NCBI RefSeq assembly: GCF_900143525.1 | Contig: NZ_FREZ01000006.1 | Coordinates: forward strand, 186,001 to 250,000 | Source: Ruegeria sp. Alg231-54 | Lineage (GTDB): Bacteria; Pseudomonadota; Alphaproteobacteria; Rhodobacterales; Rhodobacteraceae | Direction of reading: 5' to 3' | Length of the DNA: 64,000 nucleotides | Shown here: positions 48,549 through 57,779 of the stretch, piece by piece | How the letters are laid out: every line of letters begins with the position of its first letter | Position numbering within the stretch: the first letter of the stretch is position 1 | Translations under genes and position numbers: made by a program | Notes under the pieces: model-generated | Seen by the model: only the letters and a program-made list of their open reading frames with translations | What the model was told of the DNA's origin: nothing | Database searches by the model: none

Positions 48549-48734
48549 AAGAGACGTCCTGCAGAGATTGGGATTTCCCGCATTTCGATCATTTGCGTCT
48601 AAAGTTCAATCGAAATCAAACATGACTAAGCCGTTGTAAAATATCTATTTTCAACTCAGATTTTCTACATCTATATGCCCTGCAGAAGCGGCGCGTCTTA
48701 CTATGTCGGGCGTCACCGTAAATTCGAGCTTAAG

Positions 48735-49268
48735 TCAAAGGTATCGGTACATATAGGTCGTCGCGTGACGGGATTTTCCGTCCGGGTCGAATGCGAAATC
48801 GGGGATGACACCTGCCGGTTTGAACCCGACAGACCTGTAAAGGGATTCCGAGACGTCTCCGGTGCGCGTGTCTAGTGTAATGAGTGTCTTCCCGGCTTCT
48901 TGTGCGGATTTCAGGGCCTCTTGCATCAGGGCCTTGCCCAAACCGCGACGCCTGGCATCAGGGTGAACGATCATCTTCGAGATTTCTGCCCGGTGGGGCT
49001 GATTTGGGGGCATGGCAAGCAACAGCTGGACCGTACCGATCATGCGACGCTGATAATATGCGCCAAACAAGTGCCGCGCGCCTGTTTCGATGGCGGGTTT
49101 GACGTCATCCGTCCAGAACCGCGCGGCGGTGTCATGGTCAAGCGGCATCATGAAGCTGATCGCGGCACCGTCGGCAACGCTGTCAACAAGCGTGCGGCAT
49201 AGATCTGTCAGATTGTTGTCGATATCCGCCGGGGTAAGACGGGAGACGTTGGGTGTCTGAATGGTCAT
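48735..49268 (-). CDS. GNAT-family N-acetyltransferase
   Basis: This 177-residue protein has the acetyl-CoA-binding motif in VHPDARRRGLGKALMQEALK, preceded by QLLLAMPPNQPHRAEISKMI and followed by LITLDTRTGDVSESLYRSVG and FKPAGVIPDFAFDP. The final pattern is typical of small-molecule acetyltransferases. Its ATG overlaps the stop of the XRE-cupin regulator by four bases, so it is the likely regulated partner. Confidence 0.88.
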   Translation of the reverse strand: MTIQTPNVSRLTPADIDNNLTDLCRTLVDSVADGAAISFMMPLDHDTAARFWTDDVKPAIETGARHLFGAYYQRRMIGTVQLLLAMPPNQPHRAEISKMIVHPDARRRGLGKALMQEALKSAQEAGKTLITLDTRTGDVSESLYRSVGFKPAGVIPDFAFDPDGKSRHATTYMYRYL

Positions 49269-49813
49269 GACAATGCGATCACGTAAGTGCAGGGACTATG
49301 GGTCGTTTCAAAGACTGTCTCGCCAAACAAAATGTACCGCAGGCAATCCCCTTGTCGAAGGTCATAAGCTTTCCCCTCGACCGTGATTTCGATCTGCCCG
49401 GACAAGACATACAGGTGATGCTCTTGCCCCGGAACTGCGGGTGCATCATAGGCTATGCGCTGCCGTGCGGTCAGGGTTCCTTCGATCAATTCAACCGAAA
49501 GCTGCCCACTGGGGGGCGAAACGCTGCGACGTTGAAACGCGCGCCCACGATCCGTCCAGAACGGCTGGTCGTGCCGCCGGACGATCGGTTGGAAACCTTG
49601 CTCCAGCGGGGCAAGTAGCTGAGAGATCGGCACTGCATAGACCGTTGCCAGACGGCCTAGCGTCTCGGCGGTCGGGCTGACTTCGTTTTTCTCGATCCGC
49701 GACAGGGTGGCGCGGCTTAAACCAGTTCTTCCGGCCAAAGTGTCGAGGGTCATGCTGTGCTGCTCTCGCAATCCACGCAAATGCGTGGCCAGTTTGTCAG
49801 AGGTGGCTTCCAT
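49265..49813 (-). CDS. XRE-family regulator with C-terminal cupin
   Basis: This 182-residue protein has an N-terminal helix-turn-helix (LATHLRGLREQHSMTLDTLA, GRTGLSRATLSRIEKNEVSP, AETLGRLATVYAVPISQLLA). Its C-terminal cupin reads VPGQEHHLYVLSGQIEITVE and AYDLRQGDCLRYILFGETVF, likely a ligand sensor. ATG 49813 is preferred over the longer TTG and ATG starts because a 26-bp palindrome lies just upstream at 49823-49848. It is co-transcribed with the GNAT gene. Confidence 0.85.
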   Translation of the reverse strand: MEATSDKLATHLRGLREQHSMTLDTLAGRTGLSRATLSRIEKNEVSPTAETLGRLATVYAVPISQLLAPLEQGFQPIVRRHDQPFWTDRGRAFQRRSVSPPSGQLSVELIEGTLTARQRIAYDAPAVPGQEHHLYVLSGQIEITVEGKAYDLRQGDCLRYILFGETVFETTHSPCTYVIALS

Positions 49814-49822
49814 GGAATTTCT

Positions 49823-49848
49823 CATATACGGAAATATTCCCGAATATG
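49823..49848. promoter_or_regulatory. 26-bp imperfect palindrome, probable XRE operator
   Basis: CATATACGGAAAT reads almost as the reverse complement of ATTCCCGAATATG, with four unmatched positions in the whole dyad. It begins 10 bases upstream of the regulator's start and is a good candidate for autoregulatory binding. Confidence 0.6.
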
Positions 49849-50177
49849 ACGAAAAGTTCAAGGTGGGCGGATCGGCATTCTGTAAAACCTTGTGGGACTG
49901 GGTCTGGGCAGTACCGTTCTACACCGTCGAAGCGAATCGAATCACATTGAAAAAAAGCCGGGGGACCGGAGTGTTTTTGCCAAAAAACAGGTCCGTATCT
50001 TGAAACTTTCGCCCCTCGTTGTGACATGAATGCCCTGTTGTGGCGCACTGCGCGCCTATGACCGCTGGACGAACCGAATTCTCCCGGATAGATAGCCGCG
50101 ATGAGACGCCGCTTTGATGCGGTGCTGATGCATGTTTGCTCGGGTTACCCCCGGGCGCCGGAATCGGAGAAAACCTC

Positions 50178-50762
50178 GTGTCCCACGCAGAAGACCACGA
50201 AGGCACCCGCAGAGATTTCCTCTACTACGTCGCAGGCGGCGCAGGTGTCGTCGCGACGGGTGCAGCCGTATGGCCCCTGATCAATCAAATGAACCCATCG
50301 GCAGACGTTCAGGCGCTGTCCTCGATCCGCGTGGATGTGAGCGGCGTTGAACCCGGTACGCAGTTGACCGTGAAATGGCTGGGTAAACCTGTGTTTGTTC
50401 GCCACCGCACAGGTGCCGAAATTCAAGAAGCGCAGGAACAGGACGCCGAAGGCGTTGATGCACTGCCTGATCCGCTGGCCCGTAACTTCAACCTGAACGC
50501 GGATGCTCCGGCGACCGACGCCAACCGCGTGATGCCGTCGCCCGAGGGCGAAGCGCCGGGCGCGTGGATCGTTCAGATGGGCGTATGTACGCACCTTGGC
50601 TGTGTGCCGCTGGGCGATGCTGGCGACTTTGGTGGCTGGTTCTGCCCCTGCCACGGATCGCACTACGATCTGGCCGGACGTATCCGCAAGGGTCCCGCAC
50701 CTGAAAACCTGCCCGTTCCGCCCGCAGAGTGGACCGACGCCAGCACCATCAAACTCGGCTAA
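50178..50762 (+). CDS. petA: Ubiquinol-cytochrome c reductase Rieske iron-sulfur subunit
   Basis: The product, 194 residues, begins from GTG 50178 as [20 protein letters not shown]. It is a Tat-type start (TRRDFL) with one membrane anchor, as in Rhodobacter Rieske proteins. The cluster-binding motifs CTHLGC and CPCHGSHYD are present. It transfers electrons from ubiquinol to cytochrome c1. GGAG precedes the start by 8 bases. First gene of petABC. Confidence 0.96.
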   Translation: MSHAEDHEGTRRDFLYYVAGGAGVVATGAAVWPLINQMNPSADVQALSSIRVDVSGVEPGTQLTVKWLGKPVFVRHRTGAEIQEAQEQDAEGVDALPDPLARNFNLNADAPATDANRVMPSPEGEAPGAWIVQMGVCTHLGCVPLGDAGDFGGWFCPCHGSHYDLAGRIRKGPAPENLPVPPAEWTDASTIKLG

Positions 50763-50777
50763 GGGAGACCCAAACTT

Positions 50778-52109
50778 ATGTCCGGAATTCCCCACGATCA
50801 TTACGAGCCGAAGACAAACGGCGAGAAGTGGCTGAACAGCCGCTTGCCCATCGTCGGCCTGATTTACGACACCATCATGATCCCCACCCCCAAGAACCTG
50901 AACTGGTGGTGGATCTGGGGCATCGTCCTGGCGTTCTGCCTGGCGTTGCAAATCGTCACCGGTATCGTTCTGGTGATGCACTACACCCCGCATGTCGATC
51001 TGGCCTTCGCCAGCATCGAACACATCATGCGCAACGTGAATGGCGGCTATATGCTGCGCTACATTCACATGAACGGCGCGTCTCTGTTCTTTGTTGCGGT
51101 CTACATCCACATCTTCCGTGGCCTGTTCTACGGCTCATACAAAGCCCCGCGTGAGATCACGTGGATCATCGGTATGCTTATCTATCTGATGATGATGGGT
51201 ACTGCCTTCATGGGCTATGTTCTGCCTTGGGGTCAGATGTCCTTCTGGGGTGCAACCGTGATCACCGGCCTGTTTGGCGCGATCCCGTTTGTGGGTGACG
51301 CGATCCAGACTTGGCTGCTGGGCGGACCCGCGGTGGACAATGCCACGCTGAACCGCTTCTTCTCGCTGCACTATCTGCTGCCGTTTGTTATCGCGGCGCT
51401 GGTCATCGTGCATATCTGGGCCTTCCACACCACCGGCAACAACAACCCCACAGGTGTTGAAGTTCGCCGCACGTCGAAAGCCGATGCCGAGAAAGACACG
51501 CTGCCATTCTGGCCGTACTTCGTGATCAAGGACCTGTTCGCTCTGGCCGTGATCCTGGTCGTGTTCTGGGCCATCGTCGGCTACATGCCGAACTATCTGG
51601 GCCACCCGGACAACTACATCGAAGCCAACCCGCTGGTAACGCCTGCACACATCGTTCCCGAATGGTACTTCCTGCCTTTCTACGCGATCTTGCGCGCCTT
51701 CACCGGCGAGGTCTGGGTTGTACAATTCGCCAGCTTCATCACCGGTGGCATCGTCGACGCCAAGTTCTTTGGTGTGATTGCGATGTTCGGTGCGATCCTG
51801 GCAATGGCGCTGGCGCCCTGGCTGGACACGTCGACCGTGCGTTCGGGCAAATACCGCCCGATGTTCAAATGGTGGTTCTACCTGCTGATCATCGACTTCT
51901 TTGCCCTGATGTGGCTGGGTGCGATGCCCGCGGAAGAGCCCTATGCGACCTTCTCGCTGATCGCATCGGCCTACTGGTTCGCTTATTTCTTCGTGATCCT
52001 GCCGATCCTGGGTGTAATTGAAAAACCGCTGCCACAGCCAGAGACCATCGAAGAAGACTTCAACGCGCATTATGGCAAGGCTGACGCCGACGCCACGCCG
52101 GCCGAGTAA
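50778..52109 (+). CDS. petB: Cytochrome b of the bc1 complex
   Basis: This 443-residue membrane subunit binds both b-hemes. His ligands are in [38 protein letters not shown] and the helix [18 protein letters not shown] [14 protein letters not shown]. The Qo-site PEWY motif appears in [17 protein letters not shown], and [20 protein letters not shown] is conserved. AAGGGAG precedes the ATG, 15 bases after petA. Confidence 0.97.
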   Translation: MSGIPHDHYEPKTNGEKWLNSRLPIVGLIYDTIMIPTPKNLNWWWIWGIVLAFCLALQIVTGIVLVMHYTPHVDLAFASIEHIMRNVNGGYMLRYIHMNGASLFFVAVYIHIFRGLFYGSYKAPREITWIIGMLIYLMMMGTAFMGYVLPWGQMSFWGATVITGLFGAIPFVGDAIQTWLLGGPAVDNATLNRFFSLHYLLPFVIAALVIVHIWAFHTTGNNNPTGVEVRRTSKADAEKDTLPFWPYFVIKDLFALAVILVVFWAIVGYMPNYLGHPDNYIEANPLVTPAHIVPEWYFLPFYAILRAFTGEVWVVQFASFITGGIVDAKFFGVIAMFGAILAMALAPWLDTSTVRSGKYRPMFKWWFYLLIIDFFALMWLGAMPAEEPYATFSLIASAYWFAYFFVILPILGVIEKPLPQPETIEEDFNAHYGKADADATPAE

Positions 52110-52126
52110 GAAGAGGGACCGGAAAC

Positions 52127-52912
52127 ATGTTCAAGAAACTTGCAATCGGTGCCGCGTTTGCTTTGGCCCTTACCCCTGCTGCGTCCTTCGCAGCAGGTGG
52201 GGGCGAGCAGCACATCGAAGACTTCCACTTCTCGTTTGAAGGCCCCTTTGGCACCTGGGATCAAAACCAGCTGCAGCGCGGCCTTCAGATCTATACCGAG
52301 GTCTGTGCAGCCTGCCACGGCCTGCGCTATGTGCCTCTGCGTGATCTCGAAGCGCTGGGCTATTCGGAAGAAGAAGTCATCGCCTATTCAGCAGACAACT
52401 TCGAAGTGTTCGATCCGGAGCTGGACGATTTCCGCCCGGCAATCCCGACCGACCACTTCCCGGTCAATGACGGTGTTGGCGCACCGGACCTGAGCCTGAT
52501 GGCCAAGGCCCGCGCCGGGTTCCACGGGCCTTATGGTCTGGGGATCAACCAGTTCTTCAAAGGCATGGGTGGCGCGGAATACATCGCCTCGCTGCTGGAC
52601 GGCTATACCGGTGAAGAAAAAGAAGAAGCAGGCACCATCCTGTATGAGAACAAGGCCTTCCCCGGAGGCTGGATCTCGATGGCGCCGCCGCTGTCCGAAG
52701 ATCAGGTTGAATTCGCCGATGGCCACCCGGCCACTGTCGAAGCCCTGTCCGAAGACATCGCTGCCTTCCTGATGTGGACGGCCGAGCCGAAGATGATGGA
52801 GCGCAAATACTCGGGCTTCGTCGGCGTGCTGTTCCTGTCGCTGTTGTCGGTGCTTCTGTATCTTGTCAACAAGCGCCTGTGGGCAGGCGTGAAAGGCAAG
52901 AAACGAGACTGA
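52127..52912 (+). CDS. petC: Cytochrome c1
   Basis: This 261-residue protein has a signal peptide ([20 protein letters not shown]), the heme site CAACHG, a likely Met ligand in [14 protein letters not shown], and a C-terminal membrane anchor ([20 protein letters not shown]) with a basic end. It passes electrons from the Rieske protein to soluble cytochromes. It is the last gene of petABC, before a strong terminator. Confidence 0.96.
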   Translation: MFKKLAIGAAFALALTPAASFAAGGGEQHIEDFHFSFEGPFGTWDQNQLQRGLQIYTEVCAACHGLRYVPLRDLEALGYSEEEVIAYSADNFEVFDPELDDFRPAIPTDHFPVNDGVGAPDLSLMAKARAGFHGPYGLGINQFFKGMGGAEYIASLLDGYTGEEKEEAGTILYENKAFPGGWISMAPPLSEDQVEFADGHPATVEALSEDIAAFLMWTAEPKMMERKYSGFVGVLFLSLLSVLLYLVNKRLWAGVKGKKRD

Positions 52913-52937
52913 GTTTCACAGTCCCGCAATGTTTGAA

Positions 52938-52968
52938 CCCCCGCGCCACCGGCTGCGGGGGTTTTTTT
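52938..52968 (+). terminator. Rho-independent terminator after petC
   Basis: The stem CCCCCGC / GCGGGGG with a short loop is followed by TTTTTTT, 25 bases after petC. Confidence 0.93.
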
Positions 52969-53003
52969 GTAGCAATCGGGTAGGGGGCCAGATGAAGGCC
53001 GGA

Positions 53004-54260
53004 TCAGGCTTGTAGCTGCGTGCCGGTGGCGCCTGTGATTGTTGCCTTCACGATTTGCCCTTCGGGCTGTGGTGCCTCAAAAGCGACCTCGGTGAATTGT
53101 TCGGTGCGGCCCATATGCGTGTTTTCCATCAGGATGTGATGAGTTTTGCCGATTTGGGCTTGCAGATGCTGTGTGACCTGCGCCTCACCTGCCGCGCGCA
53201 GGCGGGCGGCGCGGTCCTTGATGATGTTCCCATTCACCTGCTGCGGAATGCGGGCGGCCGGGGTGCCTTCGCGCTTGGAATAGGGAAAAACGTGCAGCCA
53301 GGTCAGATCGCAATCTGTCACCAGTTTCAGCGAGTTTTCGAAATGATTATCCGTTTCGGTCGGGAAGCCAGCTATGATATCGGCGCCAAAGGTCATTTCG
53401 GGGCGCAGCTTGCGGGCTTCTTCGGTGAACCGGATGGCGTCTTCGCGCAGATGGCGGCGTTTCATCCGTTTCAGGATCAGATCGTCGCCATGTTGCAGGG
53501 ACAGGTGAAGATGCGGCATCAGGCGCGGTTCGGTCGCGATGGCCTGCATCAGGTTCTCATCCACTTCAATCGAGTCGATCGAACTGATCCGCAGGCGTGG
53601 CAAGTCGGGCACCAGTTTGAGGATACGCATGACCAGATCGCCCAGCTTGGGCTGCGCAGGCAGGTCGGCGCCCCATGAGGTCAGGTCAACGCCGGTCAGT
53701 ACGACCTCGTTATAGCCCCGATCCACTAACCGCTTGATCTGATCCACGACAACGCCGGCAGGGACGCTGCGCGAGTTCCCGCGGCCATAGGGGATAATGC
53801 AGAAAGTGCAGCGATGGTCACAGCCGTTCTGGACCTGAACATACGCGCGTGAGCGGGTGCCAAAACCGTCGATCAGGTGGCCTGCGGTTTCGGTAACGGA
53901 CATGATGTCGTCGACCTGCACGGCCTCGGTCTGGCCGATAAAGTCCGCCGCCATGCCTTTCCAGGTCTCGGGCTGCATTTTCTCGGTATTGCCAATGACC
54001 GCGTCGACCTCATCCATTCGGGCAAAGGTGTCAGGCTCGGTCTGGGCCGCGCAGCCTGTCACGATTAGCCGCGCGTCAGGGTTTTCCCGCCGCAGCTTGC
54101 GAATCTCTTGCCGGGCTTTGCGCACCGCTTCTGCCGTGACGGCGCAGGTGTTCACGATCACCGCGTCAGTGAGCCCGGCTTGCGCTGACAGCTCTTTCAT
54201 CGCTTCGGTTTCATAGGCGTTCAGGCGGCAGCCCAGGGTGGTGAACTTCGGCGCGCTCAT
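53004..54260 (-). CDS. mtaB: tRNA (t6A37) methylthiotransferase
   Basis: This 418-residue radical-SAM enzyme converts t6A37 to ms2t6A37 in tRNA. The N-terminal methylthiotransferase domain reads FTTLGCRLNAYETEAMKEL, VNTCAVTAEAVRKARQEIRK and VTGCAAQTEPD (three Cys of the second cluster). The radical-SAM triad is CDHRCTFC followed by IIPYGRGNSRSVP. A TRAM-like end closes it. It overlaps the upstream dapF by four bases. Confidence 0.93.
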   Translation of the reverse strand: MSAPKFTTLGCRLNAYETEAMKELSAQAGLTDAVIVNTCAVTAEAVRKARQEIRKLRRENPDARLIVTGCAAQTEPDTFARMDEVDAVIGNTEKMQPETWKGMAADFIGQTEAVQVDDIMSVTETAGHLIDGFGTRSRAYVQVQNGCDHRCTFCIIPYGRGNSRSVPAGVVVDQIKRLVDRGYNEVVLTGVDLTSWGADLPAQPKLGDLVMRILKLVPDLPRLRISSIDSIEVDENLMQAIATEPRLMPHLHLSLQHGDDLILKRMKRRHLREDAIRFTEEARKLRPEMTFGADIIAGFPTETDNHFENSLKLVTDCDLTWLHVFPYSKREGTPAARIPQQVNGNIIKDRAARLRAAGEAQVTQHLQAQIGKTHHILMENTHMGRTEQFTEVAFEAPQPEGQIVKATITGATGTQLQA

Positions 54261-55099
54261 TCCAGTGATTCCAGAAATTCAGGTGTCAACGTGCCCGAGA
54301 ACACGTGACAAGTGGGCCCGGTCATCCAAACGCCATCGTCGCGCCAGTCGATCCAGATCGTCCCGCCGTCCAGCTCAATTTGTACTTTGCGCTCGGTCAG
54401 GCCGCGACGCGCAGCAGCAACGGCTGTGGCGCATGAGGATGATCCCGAAGCCAGGGTGATGCCCACGCCACGCTCCCACACGCGCATGCGGATGTGGTCC
54501 GGTCCAATGATCTGCGCAATTTGGACATTGGTTCGTTCAGGATAGAGTGGATGGTGCTCGTAACGCGAACCGAACTCGGTCAGAGGGATGGCTTCGGCAT
54601 CGTCGACAAAAAAAGTGCAATGCGGATTGCCCATCCCGGTGGCCGTCGGAGCCCCCTCAATGGGCAGTTCCAGCGTGTCGACCTCCTCAGACAACGGAAC
54701 CTCGTTCCAGTTTAGTTGGGGGTGTCCCATATTCACTGAGGTCAGGCCGTCCCCGGCGTCCTTGGCGTAAAGGGTGCCGCGTTCGGTCGTCAGTGTTAGG
54801 TCGGATCTATCCGATTCCTCCATCAGGAAACGGGCGATGCAACGGGTGGCATTTCCACATGCTGCCGAGGTAGATCCATCTGAATTGTAGAACACCAGAT
54901 GCGCGTCCGACCTGCCGTTTTCGATCACGGCAAGCTGATCGAAACCTACGCCGAATTGACGATGCCCAATTCCCCGCGCAAGTGCCGGGCTAATCCGCGT
55001 CGCAGACGCGCGCGCGTCCACAACGACAAAGTCATTGCCCAGCCCGTGCATCTTCATGAAGGGCAAACCAGTGTTCTGTAATCCTTGCATGGCGCGCAT
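54257..55099 (-). CDS. dapF: Diaminopimelate epimerase
   Basis: This 280-residue cofactor-free epimerase interconverts LL- and meso-diaminopimelate for lysine and cell wall. It shows KMHGLGNDFVVVDARA, YNSDGSTSAACGNATRCIAR (first catalytic Cys), ATGMGNPHCTFFVDD, YPERTNVQIAQI, ERGVGITLASGSSSCATAVA (second Cys). The start is uncertain: ATG 55099, ATG 55090 or GTG 55126. A terminator-like hairpin sits in its leader. Confidence 0.95.
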   Translation of the reverse strand: MRAMQGLQNTGLPFMKMHGLGNDFVVVDARASATRISPALARGIGHRQFGVGFDQLAVIENGRSDAHLVFYNSDGSTSAACGNATRCIARFLMEESDRSDLTLTTERGTLYAKDAGDGLTSVNMGHPQLNWNEVPLSEEVDTLELPIEGAPTATGMGNPHCTFFVDDAEAIPLTEFGSRYEHHPLYPERTNVQIAQIIGPDHIRMRVWERGVGITLASGSSSCATAVAAARRGLTERKVQIELDGGTIWIDWRDDGVWMTGPTCHVFSGTLTPEFLESLE

Positions 55100-55146
55100 A
55101 TAACCCTGCGCCTGAAAGGAATCCACCCTGCGACGCAGATTCCTTT

Positions 55147-55166
55147 AAAAAGGGGGTTGACCCCCC
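55147..55166 (-). terminator. Terminator-like hairpin in the dapF leader
   Basis: On the minus strand a GGGGG / CCCCC stem with a 4-5 base loop is followed by TTTTT, about 50 bases before the dapF start. No minus-strand gene lies upstream within 180 bases, so it may be an attenuator for dapF or a leftover terminator. Confidence 0.55.
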
Positions 55167-55310
55167 AGCGCCACCTGCCTAATTAGGCCGCCTATCGGGT
55201 CGCCGGAAACACTGATTACTTTGGCGAAACGAGGTGCAAATAAGGTCTTGAACCCGGTCGGGAAAATGACTTAAAGAGCGCCACGGATCGACAAGATCCA
55301 ACAAGAGAGT

Positions 55311-55386
55311 GGGCCGTTAGCTCAGTTGGTAGAGCAACTGACTTTTAATCAGTGGGTCGCAGGTTCGAATCCTGCACGGCTCACCA
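55311..55386 (+). tRNA. tRNA-Lys (anticodon TTT)
   Basis: The acceptor stem GGGCCGT pairs with ACGGCTC. The D-stem is GCTC/GAGC, the anticodon loop CTTTTAA (TTT), the T-arm GCAGG-TTCGAAT-CCTGC, and CCA is encoded. Accessory DNA begins just downstream. Confidence 0.97.
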
Positions 55387-55857
55387 CTTCATCCGATTGA
55401 TCGGAAACGAAAAACCGACGAGCGATAGCTTGGCGGTTTTCGCACTATGCAGCCGTACCGGATGTTTAGGCTACTTCTAGGCTACCTGTTGGAGACGAAA
55501 TAACCTCTGGGGAGAGGGTAGACTGGGTGACTGACCCCCACCCCGGCATACCCCCCGATCTGTCTTTGTATGCTTGGGCCACGCCCCCACACAAAATGCA
55601 CAGGGATTTTTTGAAGTAACGGAAACGCGCCTTCGCCAGTTGCTAATGCCGGTTACTTTTTGGGGAACCGCAAAACGGTTCTGGGAGAGAACCGGGAAAG
55701 GAAGAAGAACGGGTTCCCGAGATTGGGGAACCCCTTAGCGACGGGCCAAGATATAACGATTGTTTGGGTTCTCTACCTGTTCGGGCTGGACAGGTTTCGT
55801 GATATAGGTCCGATGCGGTTCTTACTTGGGTTCAAAGACGAAATGGAGGGGCATCGA
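55387..55857. other. Intergenic region after tRNA-Lys
   Basis: About 470 bases with no convincing gene. A frame at 55660-55923 is open but has no start context in this part. No second copy of the tRNA 3' end was found here. Confidence 0.4.
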
Positions 55858-55923
55858 ATGGCGGGTGTTAAGTACGAGTGGAAGAACCCGACGCCCTATG
55901 CACGGCGGAATGGGCGGCGGTGA
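55858..55923 (+). CDS. Possible short coupled leader peptide
   Basis: A short frame from ATG 55858, preceded by GGAGGGG with six-base spacing, encodes about 21 residues (MAGVKYEWKNPTPYARRNGR, then R). Its stop lies one base before the ATG of the next gene, which lacks its own Shine-Dalgarno. The two are therefore likely coupled. Real function is unproven. Confidence 0.35.
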   Translation: MAGVKYEWKNPTPYARRNGRR

Positions 55924-55924
55924 C

Positions 55925-56368
55925 ATGGACATCGAGACCTTCGCCCAGATCGGAACCCTGTCGCTCGAATTGAACCGGTACTCGGCGGATTCCCGTCCCG
56001 ATCTGCGCTGCTCTGCGACATCCAAGCGGACAGGGGAGCAATGCCGCCGGTGTCGTATCCCCGGCTGGACGGTCTGCGCCATCCATGGCGCTGGAGGCAG
56101 GAACCCGAAGGATCGACAGAAGGCGATGCTGCCGACCGGGCCAAAGAATGAGCGGAACCGCATGGTGAAGGCCGCACGGCGTGCAGCGCGTTCAATGGTC
56201 GAGGTTCTTCCGCCGGAAATCTTGCAAGAGTTCCATCGCAACTGGGCTGTCCGGGTTCCCGATGCCGACCATGACCGGTTCCTGATTGCGCTGCGACAGC
56301 GCATGGACGGAACCATGGGAACGGACGTGTGGATAGAGACCTTAAACACGTTCGGTGTCTTGGACTAA
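55925..56368 (+). CDS. Small zinc-finger-like HGG-motif protein
   Basis: This 147-residue protein contains RCSATSKRTGEQCRRCRIPG followed by WTVCAIHGAGGRN. The Cys-x-Cys-x-Cys-x-His pattern matches the HGG-type motif common in prophage and island proteins. The rest is helical and basic (NRMVKAARRAARSMVEVLPP). It may bind DNA. It follows a possible leader peptide and is the first gene of the tRNA-Lys accessory stretch. Confidence 0.6.
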   Translation: MDIETFAQIGTLSLELNRYSADSRPDLRCSATSKRTGEQCRRCRIPGWTVCAIHGAGGRNPKDRQKAMLPTGPKNERNRMVKAARRAARSMVEVLPPEILQEFHRNWAVRVPDADHDRFLIALRQRMDGTMGTDVWIETLNTFGVLD

Positions 56369-56457
56369 CGAGGTGGCAGACAGGGCCGCACTGCGTGAAA
56401 GTTGCTATAAGTTTTGTATAGGAAGCGTTTTCTCAATTTAATCCAAGACTGGAACCA

Positions 56458-57198
56458 ATGATCCTTTTAATCATAATATCCGCTGGCATAGCCTCCGTTG
56501 CCTTTTTTGCCGGCCAAAACCTGCTAGGCTTGAACCTCGAAGATGCCAGGTGGCTTGCTGCGGGGGCGGCCTTCACCTATTGGGCTTTGGTTGCAGCGAT
56601 GTTTGTCTGGACCCGGCCCGTAATTCGCAAGAATAGCGCCGAAATGCGCAATCAGGTTCGTGCAAAATACCAAGCCACGATCGCCGATCTTGATGACGTT
56701 CGGCGTAGCTTTGAGGGACCAATCAACGAGCTAGGCTTCTTCACTGTCACCAACGCGCATGGTGGGGATGCCAAGGATATATTGGGCGAAATGACCTCCG
56801 CTTTCTCATATTTCGACAATCCGATTAATAGGGCCAAGGACGACGGCTGTTACTCTGAATATGTCGGTGGCGTTGTACCAGCCTTGATCGACGACATAGC
56901 GAATGCCTCGACGTATTGCGAACTCGTGCCAGCCGTTTTGATCGCAAAGAACTTCATAGCGCAAGCACAACGCGCTCATTCGACATTTGCCGACATCCAA
57001 AAGGGACTGCTGGAGCAAACCATCTTAGCTGCTATATTTACCGAACTGTTCCCCTTCACGAAAAGACCGATCACGCAAAACATCCGCGAACTGCGGCGTG
57101 TCGAGTGCCGCTCGTACGACGCCGCTTGCCGCATTTTACAAGCAGTCCATGATCGCTGTGAGGAAATTTTCGATGCCAACCAAAAAAGCTTGGGATGA
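56458..57198 (+). CDS. Hypothetical membrane protein
   Basis: This 246-residue protein has two N-terminal membrane segments (MILLIIISAGIASVAFFAGQ and ARWLAAGAAFTYWALVAAMF). A soluble helical part follows (VRAKYQATIADLDDVRRSFE, ANASTYCELVPAVLIAKNFI, LRRVECRSYDAACRILQAVH). I do not recognise a family. The codon use is less GC-rich than in the core genes nearby, consistent with acquired DNA. Confidence 0.55.
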   Translation: MILLIIISAGIASVAFFAGQNLLGLNLEDARWLAAGAAFTYWALVAAMFVWTRPVIRKNSAEMRNQVRAKYQATIADLDDVRRSFEGPINELGFFTVTNAHGGDAKDILGEMTSAFSYFDNPINRAKDDGCYSEYVGGVVPALIDDIANASTYCELVPAVLIAKNFIAQAQRAHSTFADIQKGLLEQTILAAIFTELFPFTKRPITQNIRELRRVECRSYDAACRILQAVHDRCEEIFDANQKSLG

Positions 57199-57758
57199 CC
57201 GAAGCAAAGTATGCGTAGAGTAAAAAAGCCGGAAGGTCGCGCGGAAAAGAACGTGTCTGTGTCTCACAAATGATCAAGGCTTAGGCGGGCCAAATATTGC
57301 AGGTGAATCTGGACTGCGATAGCATCCAAGATGAAATCGTCGCCTTGTCGAAACAGCAAGCTCCGCAAAACAACGGGATCGCCATGAGAGACCTCGTGAA
57401 CATATCGACAGAATCTCAGTCTCTTAGAGAAGTCACTTATATCGGTCGTGCAACTTGGACCACCAATCACAACAGCCGGGTCGAATACTCAAAGTCGAAC
57501 AGCGACCGGCAAGCATGGCTTGAGTTTCTAGAACTGTTGTTTTGATGCTGTGCGGTACTTCAAAATCCCGCGCTGAGAGAGACGGCAACGAAAGTGCTGA
57601 CATATGTTGAGCGCGGAAAACACGCTGAGCGGCGCTTTAATGCGCAGAGCGTGACCGCTCGGCTAATCTATGTACGTTGTTGGCATTGTTTGCTAAGTTC
57701 GCGCGTCAGTGCCGCGCTCTCACGTCGATTAGCCTTTGGTCGCGCAGAAAGCGGACGT
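57199..57758. other. Intergenic with one doubtful short frame
   Basis: About 560 bases. A plus-strand frame from ATG 57384 to 57545 (MRDLVNISTESQSLREVTYI, with GRATWTTNHNSRVEYSKSNS) is open but lacks a ribosome site and a recognisable family. The rest shows no gene. Confidence 0.35.
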
Positions 57759-57779
57759 GTTTAGGTTTTGTGCCTAAAC
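57759..57779 (-). terminator. Hairpin at the end of the large secreted-protein gene
   Basis: A perfect 7-bp stem GTTTAGG / CCTAAAC with a 7-base loop overlaps the stop codon of the leftward 1648-residue gene. There is no T-tract. Confidence 0.4.

Noticed and set aside
50145..52070. Long minus-strand frames opposite petA and petB
   Set aside because: They mirror highly conserved cytochrome bc1 genes in GC-rich DNA and show His/Asp-rich composition typical of antisense shadows.
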